In this document: positions 1 to 6,051 of the stretch, one piece after another
Numbering within the stretch: position 1 is the first letter of the stretch
How the letters are laid out: every line of letters starts with the position of its first letter
NCBI GenBank assembly: GCA_937960785.1
Contig: CALGOZ010000040.1
Coordinates: 1-10,093, forward strand
Origin: an uncultured Pseudogracilibacillus sp.
Lineage (GTDB): Bacteria; Bacillota; Bacilli; Bacillales; Amphibacillaceae
Direction of reading: 5' to 3'
Length of the DNA stretch: 10,093 bases
Program-made: the position numbers and the translations under genes
Notes under the pieces: model-generated
The model's database searches: none
Told to the model about the DNA's origin: nothing
Seen by the model: the letters and a program-made list of their open reading frames with translations, nothing else

Positions 1-177
1 AATTACTTTAACTTTTTGGGAAATGTCGCTGGTACTATAAATCCGTATGTGTTGAAAGTGCCGATGCTAAATAAAACGAAATGGTTTAAAGACGGTCGAA
101 TTGAGTTTGATATTATGATTTTCAGTTTACCCAGCGATTCCGTCAGCCGGCAACATTCCAACCCTCTTCAATATTAA
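1..177 (+). CDS. Possible 3' end of an unrecognised protein (partial at left edge)
   Basis: Frame 1 is open from the first base to a TAA at 175-177, giving 58 residues with no start in view. The translation is mixed in composition, with a centre reading WFKDGRIEFDIMIFSLPSD, which looks more like a protein C-terminus than random AT-rich translation. The other two plus frames close within about 40 bases. I do not recognise the family and see no domain. A 58-codon open stretch can arise by chance, and no terminator follows closely, so it could also be a decayed fragment. The window edge hides the information needed to decide. Confidence 0.35.
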   Translation, partial: NYFNFLGNVAGTINPYVLKVPMLNKTKWFKDGRIEFDIMIFSLPSDSVSRQHSNPLQY

Positions 178-506
178 GTAACTCAGTCCAATGATACAAT
201 TATTTTAGAAATATTTCTTGATGAGTCATATTTCTGTTTCTATAATTTTAGAAATAATTCTTTAAACTTCATTATAACTTTAAAGCTAACATGTAGTCGA
301 TGTAAGGGCGAGTCGGCTTAAAGACAAGGGGAGTCAGTTTACTTGTAGTAAATTGCGTATTTTGCATACGATTCGGGGAGTTACGGTGTTTTAATGAATC
401 TTGTTTCTGTCTTTAACTTTATTAACTTCTATTAAGTCAATGAATTGTTAAGGTAGGAACATTTAACGTTGAAAGTCGTTATAAAGAATTTAACATTCAA
501 TGTAAA
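178..506. other. Intergenic region with no gene seen
   Basis: About 330 bases of AT-rich DNA between the partial frame and the lipoprotein terminator. I see no reading frame with a ribosome binding site. Two small 5-bp hairpins lie close together: TTTAC/GTAAA at 338-342 and 348-352, and CGTAT/ATACG at 356-360 and 366-370. The heptamer GGGGAGT occurs near 329 and again near 375. These are too short to assign a role. Confidence 0.5.
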
Positions 507-543
507 TAAAATCCCCTAATATCGTTTGAAAAAGGGGATTTTA
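507..543 (-). terminator. Intrinsic terminator of the lipoprotein gene
   Basis: A 10-bp perfect stem, TAAAATCCCC (507-516) with GGGGATTTTA (534-543), closes a 17-base loop. Read on the minus strand, the distal arm ends in GGGGATTTTATTT, a U-rich tail. It lies 24 bases beyond the stop codon of the minus-strand lipoprotein gene. Confidence 0.75.
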
Positions 544-566
544 AAGGTTGAAAATTTTAATTCATT

Positions 567-947
567 TTAGTTAATTTCTTCAATTTCACCGTCATGATAA
601 ATGTTATATTCTTTTAATAACATTCCGCTACCGATTGTTTCGGCATCGTGTTCTTCTTTTTCTTCATATTCATGTACGCTAACACTTAGAAGTCCATCAA
701 GATCACGGATAACTGTCGTCGTATTTGTAGCGAAACTAACTACAAAATGAATTTCGCCTTCTTCCATGTATTCTTCGTAATAGTCAAGTGTATCTGTTTC
801 AGCGTCGAACTTTTTTGATGTGACGACTTTTTTCCAATTACCAGTTTTATCGTTATGTACATCTGTCGCGACACCATAGGTTCCGCTATCTCCACATGCA
901 GATAAAATTGTTACGAGTAATAAGATTGTAATTAAAATTCTCTTCAT
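567..947 (-). CDS. Small secreted lipoprotein of unknown function
   Basis: The product is 126 residues. It begins MKRILITILLLVTILSAC: a short basic N-end, a hydrophobic core and a lipobox L-S-A-C at residues 15-18, so Cys18 should be lipidated and the mature protein anchored on the outer face of the membrane. The mature part is small and acidic, rich in Glu, Asp and Tyr, with no cysteine pairs, repeats or known catalytic motif visible. I do not recognise a family. The start was chosen at 947 rather than the more upstream ATG at 1079, because GGAGG at 954-958 sits 6 bases before it and the signal peptide begins there; the upstream extension also spans the promoter. It is a single-gene unit with its own promoter (991-1019) and terminator (507-543). 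Confidence 0.85.
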   Translation of the reverse strand: MKRILITILLLVTILSACGDSGTYGVATDVHNDKTGNWKKVVTSKKFDAETDTLDYYEEYMEEGEIHFVVSFATNTTTVIRDLDGLLSVSVHEYEEKEEHDAETIGSGMLLKEYNIYHDGEIEEIN

Positions 948-990
948 CGCTATCCTCCATCTTTTGCTACATTTAATTGAGATAAAATCA

Positions 991-1019
991 ATTATAATTT
1001 TTAGTTGAAAAATCGTCAA
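991..1019 (-). promoter_or_regulatory. Sigma-A promoter of the lipoprotein gene
   Basis: On the minus strand, TTGACG (1014-1019) is followed by a 17-base spacer and a perfect TATAAT (991-996). The expected transcript start is near 984, giving a leader of roughly 37 bases before the start codon at 947. This near-consensus promoter suggests steady vegetative expression. No operator is evident over it. Confidence 0.75.
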
Positions 1020-1607
1020 ATAAGTAGTGAACTTTATCCCCTTAATTTGGTGATTTACAACAAGACTACCCGACGGCATTTTTTCTTTGGACGATTCTGT
1101 GAGATGTTTAAAGATTGTTATGAAACTTTATGCTTTTTTTATGTGTATAATAACACTTATTTCACAAAATCGCTTGTGATAAAAAATGTTAGTCATATCG
1201 TATTATAATTTTTCGCTCAAAATCAGTTACAAAAATCCGAAGAATATTTAGAAAAAGTTGTTTAGAACTACGAATATGCTTGTCCAAAATACCGAGCTTA
1301 AACTGTCACTCATAAAAGTAGTCCGTTCGCATATATAAAAAATGAATACATTTGTCGGGAATTTTTCAAAATGTATAGTGAGCGTCGGAAAAAGGCGTAG
1401 TTATCGCAATGATGGGCTGTGTAGGTAAAAGAGTCGTCCTGGACTGTTCGTGATTTTACGCTAAGTAATTGGTATAATAAGAATAACTAGATGGTGATTT
1501 GTTTTATTAATCCAGACAAAAGAATGGGGACTCGTTTTATTGTTAGGTGTACGCTGGCGGGTAGATTCTTTTGAGGGATCATTTTAACTAAGGATTGGTG
1601 AGCATAA
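1020..1607. other. Long gene-free gap between divergent genes
   Basis: About 590 AT-rich bases between the lipoprotein promoter and darA. Open frames here (plus 1005-1208; plus 1342-1428, 28 codons) lack ribosome binding sites and their translations look random. Visible structure is limited to an inverted repeat TCACAA/TTGTGA (1162-1167, 1174-1179), an 8-bp hairpin ATACATTT/AAATGTAT (1346-1353, 1369-1376), and an extended -10 element at 1470-1478. An unannotated small RNA cannot be excluded, but nothing positively supports one. Confidence 0.5.
1470..1478 (+). promoter_or_regulatory. Possible extended -10 promoter for the darA-like gene
   Basis: TGGTATAAT carries a perfect -10 hexamer (1473-1478) preceded by the TGn extension. 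The region where a -35 should lie (about 1450-1455, GTGATT) is a poor match, which is common with extended -10 promoters. Transcription from here would leave a leader of about 120 bases before the start at 1608. Confidence 0.4.
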
Positions 1608-1931
1608 ATGAAATTAATTGTTGTGATTGTTCAAGATAATGATGTGGCTCGTTTAACCGGGGAACTTGGAAAGGCAGGTTTCCGCTCGACGAAGTTAGCG
1701 TCGACGGGTGGATTTTTACGGAGTGGAAATACGACGATTATGATCGGTTGTGAAGATGACGATGTGGATGAGGCGCTCGATATTATTAAGTTACAATGTT
1801 CCGAGCGTGTGAAAAAATCGCCAACGTCGTATCCGATGCGGGCGAGTACGGATTTTTTCAATATGCGGGAAATTGAAATCGGTGGAGCGACGGTATTCGT
1901 GCTTCCGGTCGAGGCCTTTTATCGTTTCTAG
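1608..1931 (+). CDS. darA: Cyclic-di-AMP receptor, DarA/PstA (YaaQ) family, orphan copy
   Basis: The product is 107 residues, the usual size of this PII-like family (about 109). PII-like trimers of this kind bind the second messenger c-di-AMP in the cytoplasm; the downstream target is unknown even in Bacillus subtilis. Family marks are the start MKLIVVIVQD, the segment FRSTKLASTGGFLRSGNTT (25-43), IGCEDDDV (46-53) and the end GGATVFVLPVEAFYRF (92-107). Residues recalled as contacting the ligand in characterised members are present: Arg26, Thr28, Gly35-Phe36-Leu37, Asn41 and Gly47. The usual Asn24 is Gly here. The RBS is AAGGATTGGTGAG just before the ATG. In B. subtilis darA sits between tmk and the yaaR-holB genes; here it has no such neighbours, so it may be a second, paralogous copy. 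The symbol refers to the family, not proven orthology. Confidence 0.88.
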   Translation: MKLIVVIVQDNDVARLTGELGKAGFRSTKLASTGGFLRSGNTTIMIGCEDDDVDEALDIIKLQCSERVKKSPTSYPMRASTDFFNMREIEIGGATVFVLPVEAFYRF

Positions 1932-2138
1932 TTGAAAGTTCTTCTATCCAACTAACGCGTTTTATTAACAAAAAATTTAATCTTTAACTTAGCGTGTCCA
2001 ATTTACTATAATTTTGTAATGTTAATCCATTAAAAAATCTCGCTCTTAATCTTGTTCGTTTAAATAACTTAAACATTTCCGCTTTAATCCCCCTTATAAC
2101 TTTGGTAAAAGTTTTTTGCGCCGGGCGAACTTTCAACT
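1930..2138. repeat. 12-bp inverted repeat pair bracketing an AT-rich segment
   Basis: AGTTGAAAGTTC at 1930-1941, which starts within the darA stop codon, is the exact reverse complement of GAACTTTCAACT at 2127-2138. No reading frame or direct target duplication is seen at the ends. It is a perfect match, but in AT-rich DNA a chance 12-bp match at this distance is not very improbable. Confidence 0.4.
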
Positions 2139-2163
2139 TTTATAAAAATTTATTATAAAAAAT

Positions 2164-2195
2164 AAACCACTCAGCTTAAAGGTTGGGTGGTTTTG
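2164..2195 (+). terminator. Intrinsic terminator downstream of the darA-like gene
   Basis: AAACCACTCA (2164-2173) pairs with TGGGTGGTTT (2184-2193) over 10 bp with one T-G wobble and a 10-base loop, followed by T-rich TTTTGTCGTTTG. The orientation fits transcription from darA, although it lies about 230 bases past that stop codon. Confidence 0.7.
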
Positions 2196-2385
2196 TCGTT
2201 TGTAAAAGGTATTCAATTAAGCTTCAAATAATTTTCTTCGGTAGAAAAATTCACTACTGTTAAAGAGCTATAAAATTTGTTACGAAAAACGTTCGCCTAA
2301 AGCGAGATAGAGATGACTGTTTATCAGTTAACTTTAATTGCGCAATCTTTAACTGGCTAAGTTATGCGAACTTTTGTGGGGATTG

Positions 2386-2416
2386 TTGAAAAAAGCCCGA
2401 AGAAAAATACGATAAT
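2386..2416 (+). promoter_or_regulatory. Weak candidate promoter for the XRE-peptidase gene
   Basis: TTGAAA (2386-2391) precedes either TACGAT (2408-2413, spacer 16) or GATAAT (2411-2416, spacer 19). Neither pairing is ideal, so the promoter may be weak or activator-dependent. The encoded HTH protein could autoregulate here, but I see no clear operator palindrome. Confidence 0.3.
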
Positions 2417-2485
2417 TATCCGTTGTAAATTATCTTTCTATCAGTTAAGCTAGTTGCAAGTTAAATATTGCCATTTTCTATTGAG

Positions 2486-2495
2486 GGAGGAGAGG
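2486..2495 (+). promoter_or_regulatory. Ribosome binding site that fixes a TTG start
   Basis: The purine stretch GAGGGAGGAGAGGG (2483-2496) contains GGAGG at 2486-2490 and GAGG at 2492-2495, placed 11 and 6 bases before TTG at 2502. The alternative in-frame TTG at 2454 has no purine-rich sequence upstream. This favours the shorter protein. Confidence 0.7.
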
Positions 2496-2501
2496 GCTTC
2501 G

Positions 2502-3713
2502 TTGTTTAAAGGTGAGAATTTACAATATTTAAGAAGATTACATGGTTATTCGCAGGAAAAATTAGCGAAGCTTTTATATACATCTGTAGAAAACGTTCGT
2601 CTCTATGAAGCAAATGAAAAGGAGCCGGACTTTCAAATAGTAAATCGTTTGCGTTTATTGTTTTATGTACGGGGGCGCTATTTTTATCGTAAGCAGCTCG
2701 TCGATCGCTATAAAAGTGAAAAACGTAAGCAAGAACCGATTGATATTACCCATAGTTCGAAACGGATTACAAACATTTCAAAGGCGCAAACTGAGACATT
2801 GTATATCGAGTATTTAGATAGCTTTGTAAATTATTTGACGAAGGATTTAGAAGTGCCACTAGAGCCGATTTTTGCTTTAAAAGAACAGGCTTCCCAAACT
2901 CTTAAAAACTCAACTATGTCCCGAGAGGAACGGATTCGATACATCGCTTCGCTTGCCCGCAAGGAGATTGGGTTGAAGGAGGAATCGAACAGGCGTTTGC
3001 TTTTCTTTTTGGAGAAAAGCGGAATTTTTATTTTTGAGAAAATGTTGGAAGATGCGAGGGAAGCGTACAGTTTGTGGGTCGAGGGAAGTCGACCGTACAT
3101 ATTTTTGCGGAAGTATGGAGATTCAGCAGGATGGAGAAATTTCGATTTAGCCCATGAGCTGGGCCATTTGTTGCTTCATCATCATATAGAGTTTTCTACC
3201 ATTTCGGAGGAGAAGTACGAAGAGCTTGAGGAGGAAGCGAATCGTTTTGCGCTACACTTTTTACTTCCAGAAGAAGAGTTTATGAGGGATATGCGTTCAG
3301 TGCTGGATTGGACGGATCCGGATGCATACGTGAATATGAAGCGTAAGTGGGATGTGTCGCTTTATTGGCTCGGATATCGGGCATTTGAAAGTGGATTAAT
3401 TACGGCTGAGGAGCATCGTCAGTTTTATCAGACGATGCGCCAAAGGGGTTACTGGGAGTGGGAGCCATTAGATGAGATGCATTTGCTACAACAACCGCAA
3501 AAAATGTTAGCAATTTTTGAGTTTGTATTTAACGAGGATTTAGTCGATTTTGCTACGATGCTGGAAGAGGAGTGGCTTTTTGAACTGGAGTTTTTAGCGA
3601 AAATTACAGGAATTGATGCTCACTTTTTCAATCGGTATATGCTGGAGAAGCCTAGGTTTATGCAAGAGAAGCGGATTGTGCCGTTTACGAGGATGAACAA
3701 TCGTTATAGTTGA
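2502..3713 (+). CDS. XRE-family regulator fused to an ImmA/IrrE-type metallopeptidase
   Basis: The product is 403 residues from the TTG at 2502; an in-frame TTG at 2454 would add 16 residues but has no RBS. Residues 4-60 form a Cro/CI (XRE) helix-turn-helix with ENLQYLRRLHGYSQEKLAKL and a recognition helix near SVENVRLYE. A linker follows, then an ImmA/IrrE (M78-like) zinc peptidase domain at about 150-260. Its HELGH motif is at 218-222, and EEANRFALHFLLP from about 244 carries the third zinc ligand, Glu245. All ligands appear intact. In known relatives (ImmA of ICEBs1, IrrE/PprI of Deinococcus) the peptidase cleaves a repressor to release stress or mobile-element genes; in fused forms DNA binding and peptidase share one chain. 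The last 140 residues are acidic and aromatic-rich, with no domain I recognise. No phage, toxin or repressor gene adjoins, so substrate and targets are unknown. Confidence 0.85.
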   Translation: MFKGENLQYLRRLHGYSQEKLAKLLYTSVENVRLYEANEKEPDFQIVNRLRLLFYVRGRYFYRKQLVDRYKSEKRKQEPIDITHSSKRITNISKAQTETLYIEYLDSFVNYLTKDLEVPLEPIFALKEQASQTLKNSTMSREERIRYIASLARKEIGLKEESNRRLLFFLEKSGIFIFEKMLEDAREAYSLWVEGSRPYIFLRKYGDSAGWRNFDLAHELGHLLLHHHIEFSTISEEKYEELEEEANRFALHFLLPEEEFMRDMRSVLDWTDPDAYVNMKRKWDVSLYWLGYRAFESGLITAEEHRQFYQTMRQRGYWEWEPLDEMHLLQQPQKMLAIFEFVFNEDLVDFATMLEEEWLFELEFLAKITGIDAHFFNRYMLEKPRFMQEKRIVPFTRMNNRYS

Positions 3714-3914
3714 TTTTTCCCGACTTTTTGTTTACTTTGATATCTTTCTTTGCATAACAAACGCTCAGAAGGCTATATAAAGTTTTTTCATCAATCTTGA
3801 AAATGTTCACTAACTTCCGTACTATAAAATGTAAGAAAGAAACTTTTACCCTCCCTCCCTAAAATAAAATATATTTTTTATTAAAATACGATAAAGTGCG
3901 CAATTGTTATATTG

Positions 3915-3942
3915 TTTACACTATTTTGGAACCGCATACATT
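3915..3942 (+). promoter_or_regulatory. Candidate sigma-A promoter for acetoacetate-CoA ligase
   Basis: TTTACA (3915-3920, five of six to TTGACA) and TACATT (3937-3942, four of six to TATAAT) are separated by 16 bases. AT-rich, A-tract DNA lies just upstream (3861-3895). The predicted transcript has a leader of about 105 bases. An alternative is the unpaired TATAAT at 3987-3992. Confidence 0.4.
3927..3940. promoter_or_regulatory. Possible CcpA (cre) operator
   Basis: TGGAACCGCATACA matches the Bacillus cre consensus TGWAANCGNTNWCA except at positions 3 and 10. It overlaps the -10 side of the candidate promoter, a placement that normally gives glucose repression. Repression by good carbon sources would make sense for an acetoacetate-salvage enzyme. 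This is inference from a two-mismatch site. Confidence 0.4.
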
Positions 3943-4056
3943 AGCGTGTGGATGAGGTAGGTAAGCAAAATAAAAAAGAGCACCCATATAATAGGAGAGA
4001 GGATAAGTAGATTTTTTAACAAAATTTACAAAAGTGGAACGGAAAGGAGAAGTGAA

Positions 4057-6051
4057 ATGACGACACAGGGTACACGGGGACCGATTTTATGGGAACCATC
4101 GGAAACAATGCAAGACGAAGCAACGATTACTCGTTATATGCGTTGGTTGAATAAGGAAAAAGGGCATCAATTTTCTTCTTACAATGAATTGTGGGATTGG
4201 TCGGTGACAGATTTAGAAGGTTTTTGGCAGTCGATTTGGGATTTTTATGAAGTGATTGCTTCTAGTGATTATGAGAAAATTTTAAGCGAGCGGAAGATGC
4301 CGGGAGCGAAGTGGTTTCAAGGTGCGACGCTAAATTATACGGAGCATATTTTCCGTAATAGCGATTTAGAGACACCGGCAGTAATCTTTCAGTCGGAACT
4401 TCGACCTCTTGAGACGTGGAGTTGGAAGAAGCTCTATCAAGAGGTAGCAAGTTTTGCCAATGGTTTACGGAAGATCGGTGTCAAAAAAGGAGATCGTGTC
4501 GCTGCTTATATGCCTAATACTCCAGAGGCTCTCGTTGCCTTTTTAGCTTGTGCGAGTATTGGAGCAATTTGGTCGGTAGCATCACCGGACTTCGGAAGCG
4601 ATACGGTCGTCTCCCGCATGAAGCAAATCGAGCCCAAACTTCTTATTACGGTTGATGGGTATCGTTTTGGTGGGAAGGATTTTTTACGCCTTAATGAAAT
4701 TGATTACATTCGTCGGGAAATTCCAACGATTGAACGGACGATTATGCTTCCGTATTTGTCGACGGATTCATTGAATCGGACGGATTTATATGATGATGAG
4801 TGGGATTCTTTTATCGAGGGTCACCGAACAGAGGAACTAGAATATGAACAAGTAGATTTTGAACATCCGCTTTGGGTACTTTATTCATCGGGAACGACCG
4901 GTAGCCCGAAGGCAATCGTGCAAGGTCAGGGAAATATTTTGCTTGAACAGTATAAGGCTCTCTCCCTTCATATGGATTTGAAGCCAGGGGATCGGTTCTT
5001 CTGGTTTACGACGACGGGATGGATGATTTGGAATATGTTGATTAGCGGATTGTTAATTGGATCGACCGTCGTCTTATACGATGGAAGTCCATCGTCACCA
5101 AGTCCAGAAGTATTATGGAAATTCATTGAAGAGACGAAACTTAATGTCTTCGGCACGAGTCCGCCTTTTTTACTTGCGACTAAACAGGCAGGTATTCGGC
5201 CGAAAGAAATGTACAATTTGGAGGCCTTACATTCATTAGTGTATACGGGAGCGCCCTTGTCAGAAGAGATGTTCGCCTGGGTTTATGATGAAGTGAAAAA
5301 AGATCTCTGGCTCGGCTCTGCAAGTGGTGGGACAGATGTATGTTCTGGTTTTGTGATGCCATCGCCGATTCATCCGGTGCGGGCAGGTGAGATTCAATGT
5401 CTTGCCCTCGGTGCGAAAGTCGTAGCTTATAACGATGCTGGTGAACCCGTCGTCGGAGAGGTCGGTGAGCTCGTGATCGAGGAGCCTATGCCGTCGATGC
5501 CGTTATATTTCTGGAATGATCAGTCGGGTGAGCGCTATTTTGAAAGTTATTTTGAAGATTTTCCTGGAGTTTGGACCCATGGCGATTGGATAAAAATTCA
5601 CGCTGATGGTGGAAATCAAATTTTTGGCCGTTCGGACTCGACGATTAATCGGGGTGGCATTCGAATGGGTACGAGTGAGATTTATCGTGTAGTTGAAAGC
5701 ATTCCTGGAGTTAGAGATAGTCTTGTAGTCGATATTGCGGGTATGGATGGAAAAGGGGAAATTAAACTTTTTCTTGTTTTACAAGATGGAGTGTCGTTAG
5801 ATGAAGCTCTAATTAATACGATTAAGCAGGAAATGCGCAAGCGCTGTTCTCCACGTCACGTGCCAGATTCTTTCTATAAAATTGCAGAAGTTCCTCGTAC
5901 TTTAAACGGTAAAAAGTTAGAAGTCCCAATTAAGCGATTGTTAAGTGGAGGCGACGTCAATAAGGTGATTAATCGTGGTTCTATGAGTAACCCCGAAACG
6001 TTGGATTATTTTATTAAGTTGGCGGGGGAGGAACGTTCTAAGAAGGTGTAA
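4057..6051 (+). CDS. Acetoacetate-CoA ligase (acetoacetyl-CoA synthetase)
   Basis: The product is 664 residues, close to the usual 650-670, and starts at an ATG with AAAGGAG 7 bases upstream. It is a cytoplasmic ANL-superfamily adenylating enzyme: acetoacetate + ATP + CoA gives acetoacetyl-CoA + AMP + PPi (EC 6.2.1.16 type). Visible core motifs, in order: phosphate-binding loop YSSGTTGSPK (276-285), GWMIWN (321-326), FGTSPPFL (365-372), YTGAPLSEEMF (396-406), SASGGTDV (421-428), THGD (507-510), GRSDSTINRGGIRMGTSEIY (524-543) and PRTLNGKK (613-620) with the catalytic lysine. The N-terminal 90 residues (WxPS and W-rich helices, then WFxGAxLNYxEH at 86-97) and the SGGTDVCSGF version of motif A5 fit acetoacetate rather than acetate ligases. 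The product feeds thiolase, acetyl-CoA or polyhydroxybutyrate metabolism. No thiolase or PHB gene adjoins. The symbols acsA and aacS are both used, so none is assigned. Confidence 0.93.
   Translation: MTTQGTRGPILWEPSETMQDEATITRYMRWLNKEKGHQFSSYNELWDWSVTDLEGFWQSIWDFYEVIASSDYEKILSERKMPGAKWFQGATLNYTEHIFRNSDLETPAVIFQSELRPLETWSWKKLYQEVASFANGLRKIGVKKGDRVAAYMPNTPEALVAFLACASIGAIWSVASPDFGSDTVVSRMKQIEPKLLITVDGYRFGGKDFLRLNEIDYIRREIPTIERTIMLPYLSTDSLNRTDLYDDEWDSFIEGHRTEELEYEQVDFEHPLWVLYSSGTTGSPKAIVQGQGNILLEQYKALSLHMDLKPGDRFFWFTTTGWMIWNMLISGLLIGSTVVLYDGSPSSPSPEVLWKFIEETKLNVFGTSPPFLLATKQAGIRPKEMYNLEALHSLVYTGAPLSEEMFAWVYDEVKKDLWLGSASGGTDVCSGFVMPSPIHPVRAGEIQCLALGAKVVAYNDAGEPVVGEVGELVIEEPMPSMPLYFWNDQSGERYFESYFEDFPGVWTHGDWIKIHADGGNQIFGRSDSTINRGGIRMGTSEIYRVVESIPGVRDSLVVDIAGMDGKGEIKLFLVLQDGVSLDEALINTIKQEMRKRCSPRHVPDSFYKIAEVPRTLNGKKLEVPIKRLLSGGDVNKVINRGSMSNPETLDYFIKLAGEERSKKV

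Larger units (their letters stand above)
1932..2501. other. Gene-free gap after the darA-like gene
   Basis: This stretch contains no frame with a ribosome binding site. It holds a 12-bp perfect inverted repeat (1930-1941 and 2127-2138) enclosing about 185 AT-rich bases, an intrinsic terminator at 2164-2193, and possible promoter elements for the next gene near 2386-2416. The hexamer TTAATC occurs four times between 1977 and 2089 without regular spacing. Why the terminator lies 230 bases past the darA stop is unexplained: a long 3' UTR or a small RNA are both possible. Confidence 0.5.
3714..4056. other. Intergenic and promoter region before acetoacetate-CoA ligase
   Basis: No gene is seen, and no convincing terminator follows the XRE-peptidase gene. 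A C-rich tract of three CCCT units (3849-3860) is followed by an AT-tract containing the 12-bp palindrome AAAATATATTTT (3866-3877), which may act as an UP-like element. Then come the candidate promoter (3915-3942), the possible cre site (3927-3940) and a second bare TATAAT at 3987-3992 lacking a -35 partner. Confidence 0.5.

Noticed and set aside
338..370. Two adjacent 5-bp hairpins as a structured RNA
   Set aside because: Stems are too short and AT-rich, there is no terminator or coding gene just downstream, and no riboswitch core is recognisable.
948..1079. Upstream ATG extending the lipoprotein to 170 residues
   Set aside because: It would bury the signal peptide, span a near-consensus promoter and ignore the GGAGG site before 947.
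1162..1179. TCACAA/TTGTGA inverted repeat as an Fnr or Rex operator
   Set aside because: The half-sites are in the wrong order for Fnr (TGTGA first), the spacing does not fit Rex, and no promoter or gene is correctly placed next to it.
1005..1208. 67-codon plus-strand open frame
   Set aside because: It overlaps the lipoprotein promoter, has no ribosome binding site, and its translation is random-looking for AT-rich DNA.
1342..1428. 28-codon frame beginning MNTFVGNF
   Set aside because: No Shine-Dalgarno sequence, no promoter at a sensible distance, and too short to judge by composition.
1977..2089. Four TTAATC hexamers as a binding-site array or CRISPR-like repeat
   Set aside because: Spacings of 45, 24 and 38 bases are irregular, and the hexamer is expected often in this composition.
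1608..3713. DarA-like gene and XRE-peptidase as one signalling operon
   Set aside because: An intrinsic terminator (2164-2193) and 570 bases separate them; shared function is not supported.
4968..5216. 82-codon minus-strand frame inside acetoacetate-CoA ligase
   Set aside because: It is a shadow of conserved ligase coding sequence and has no start signals.
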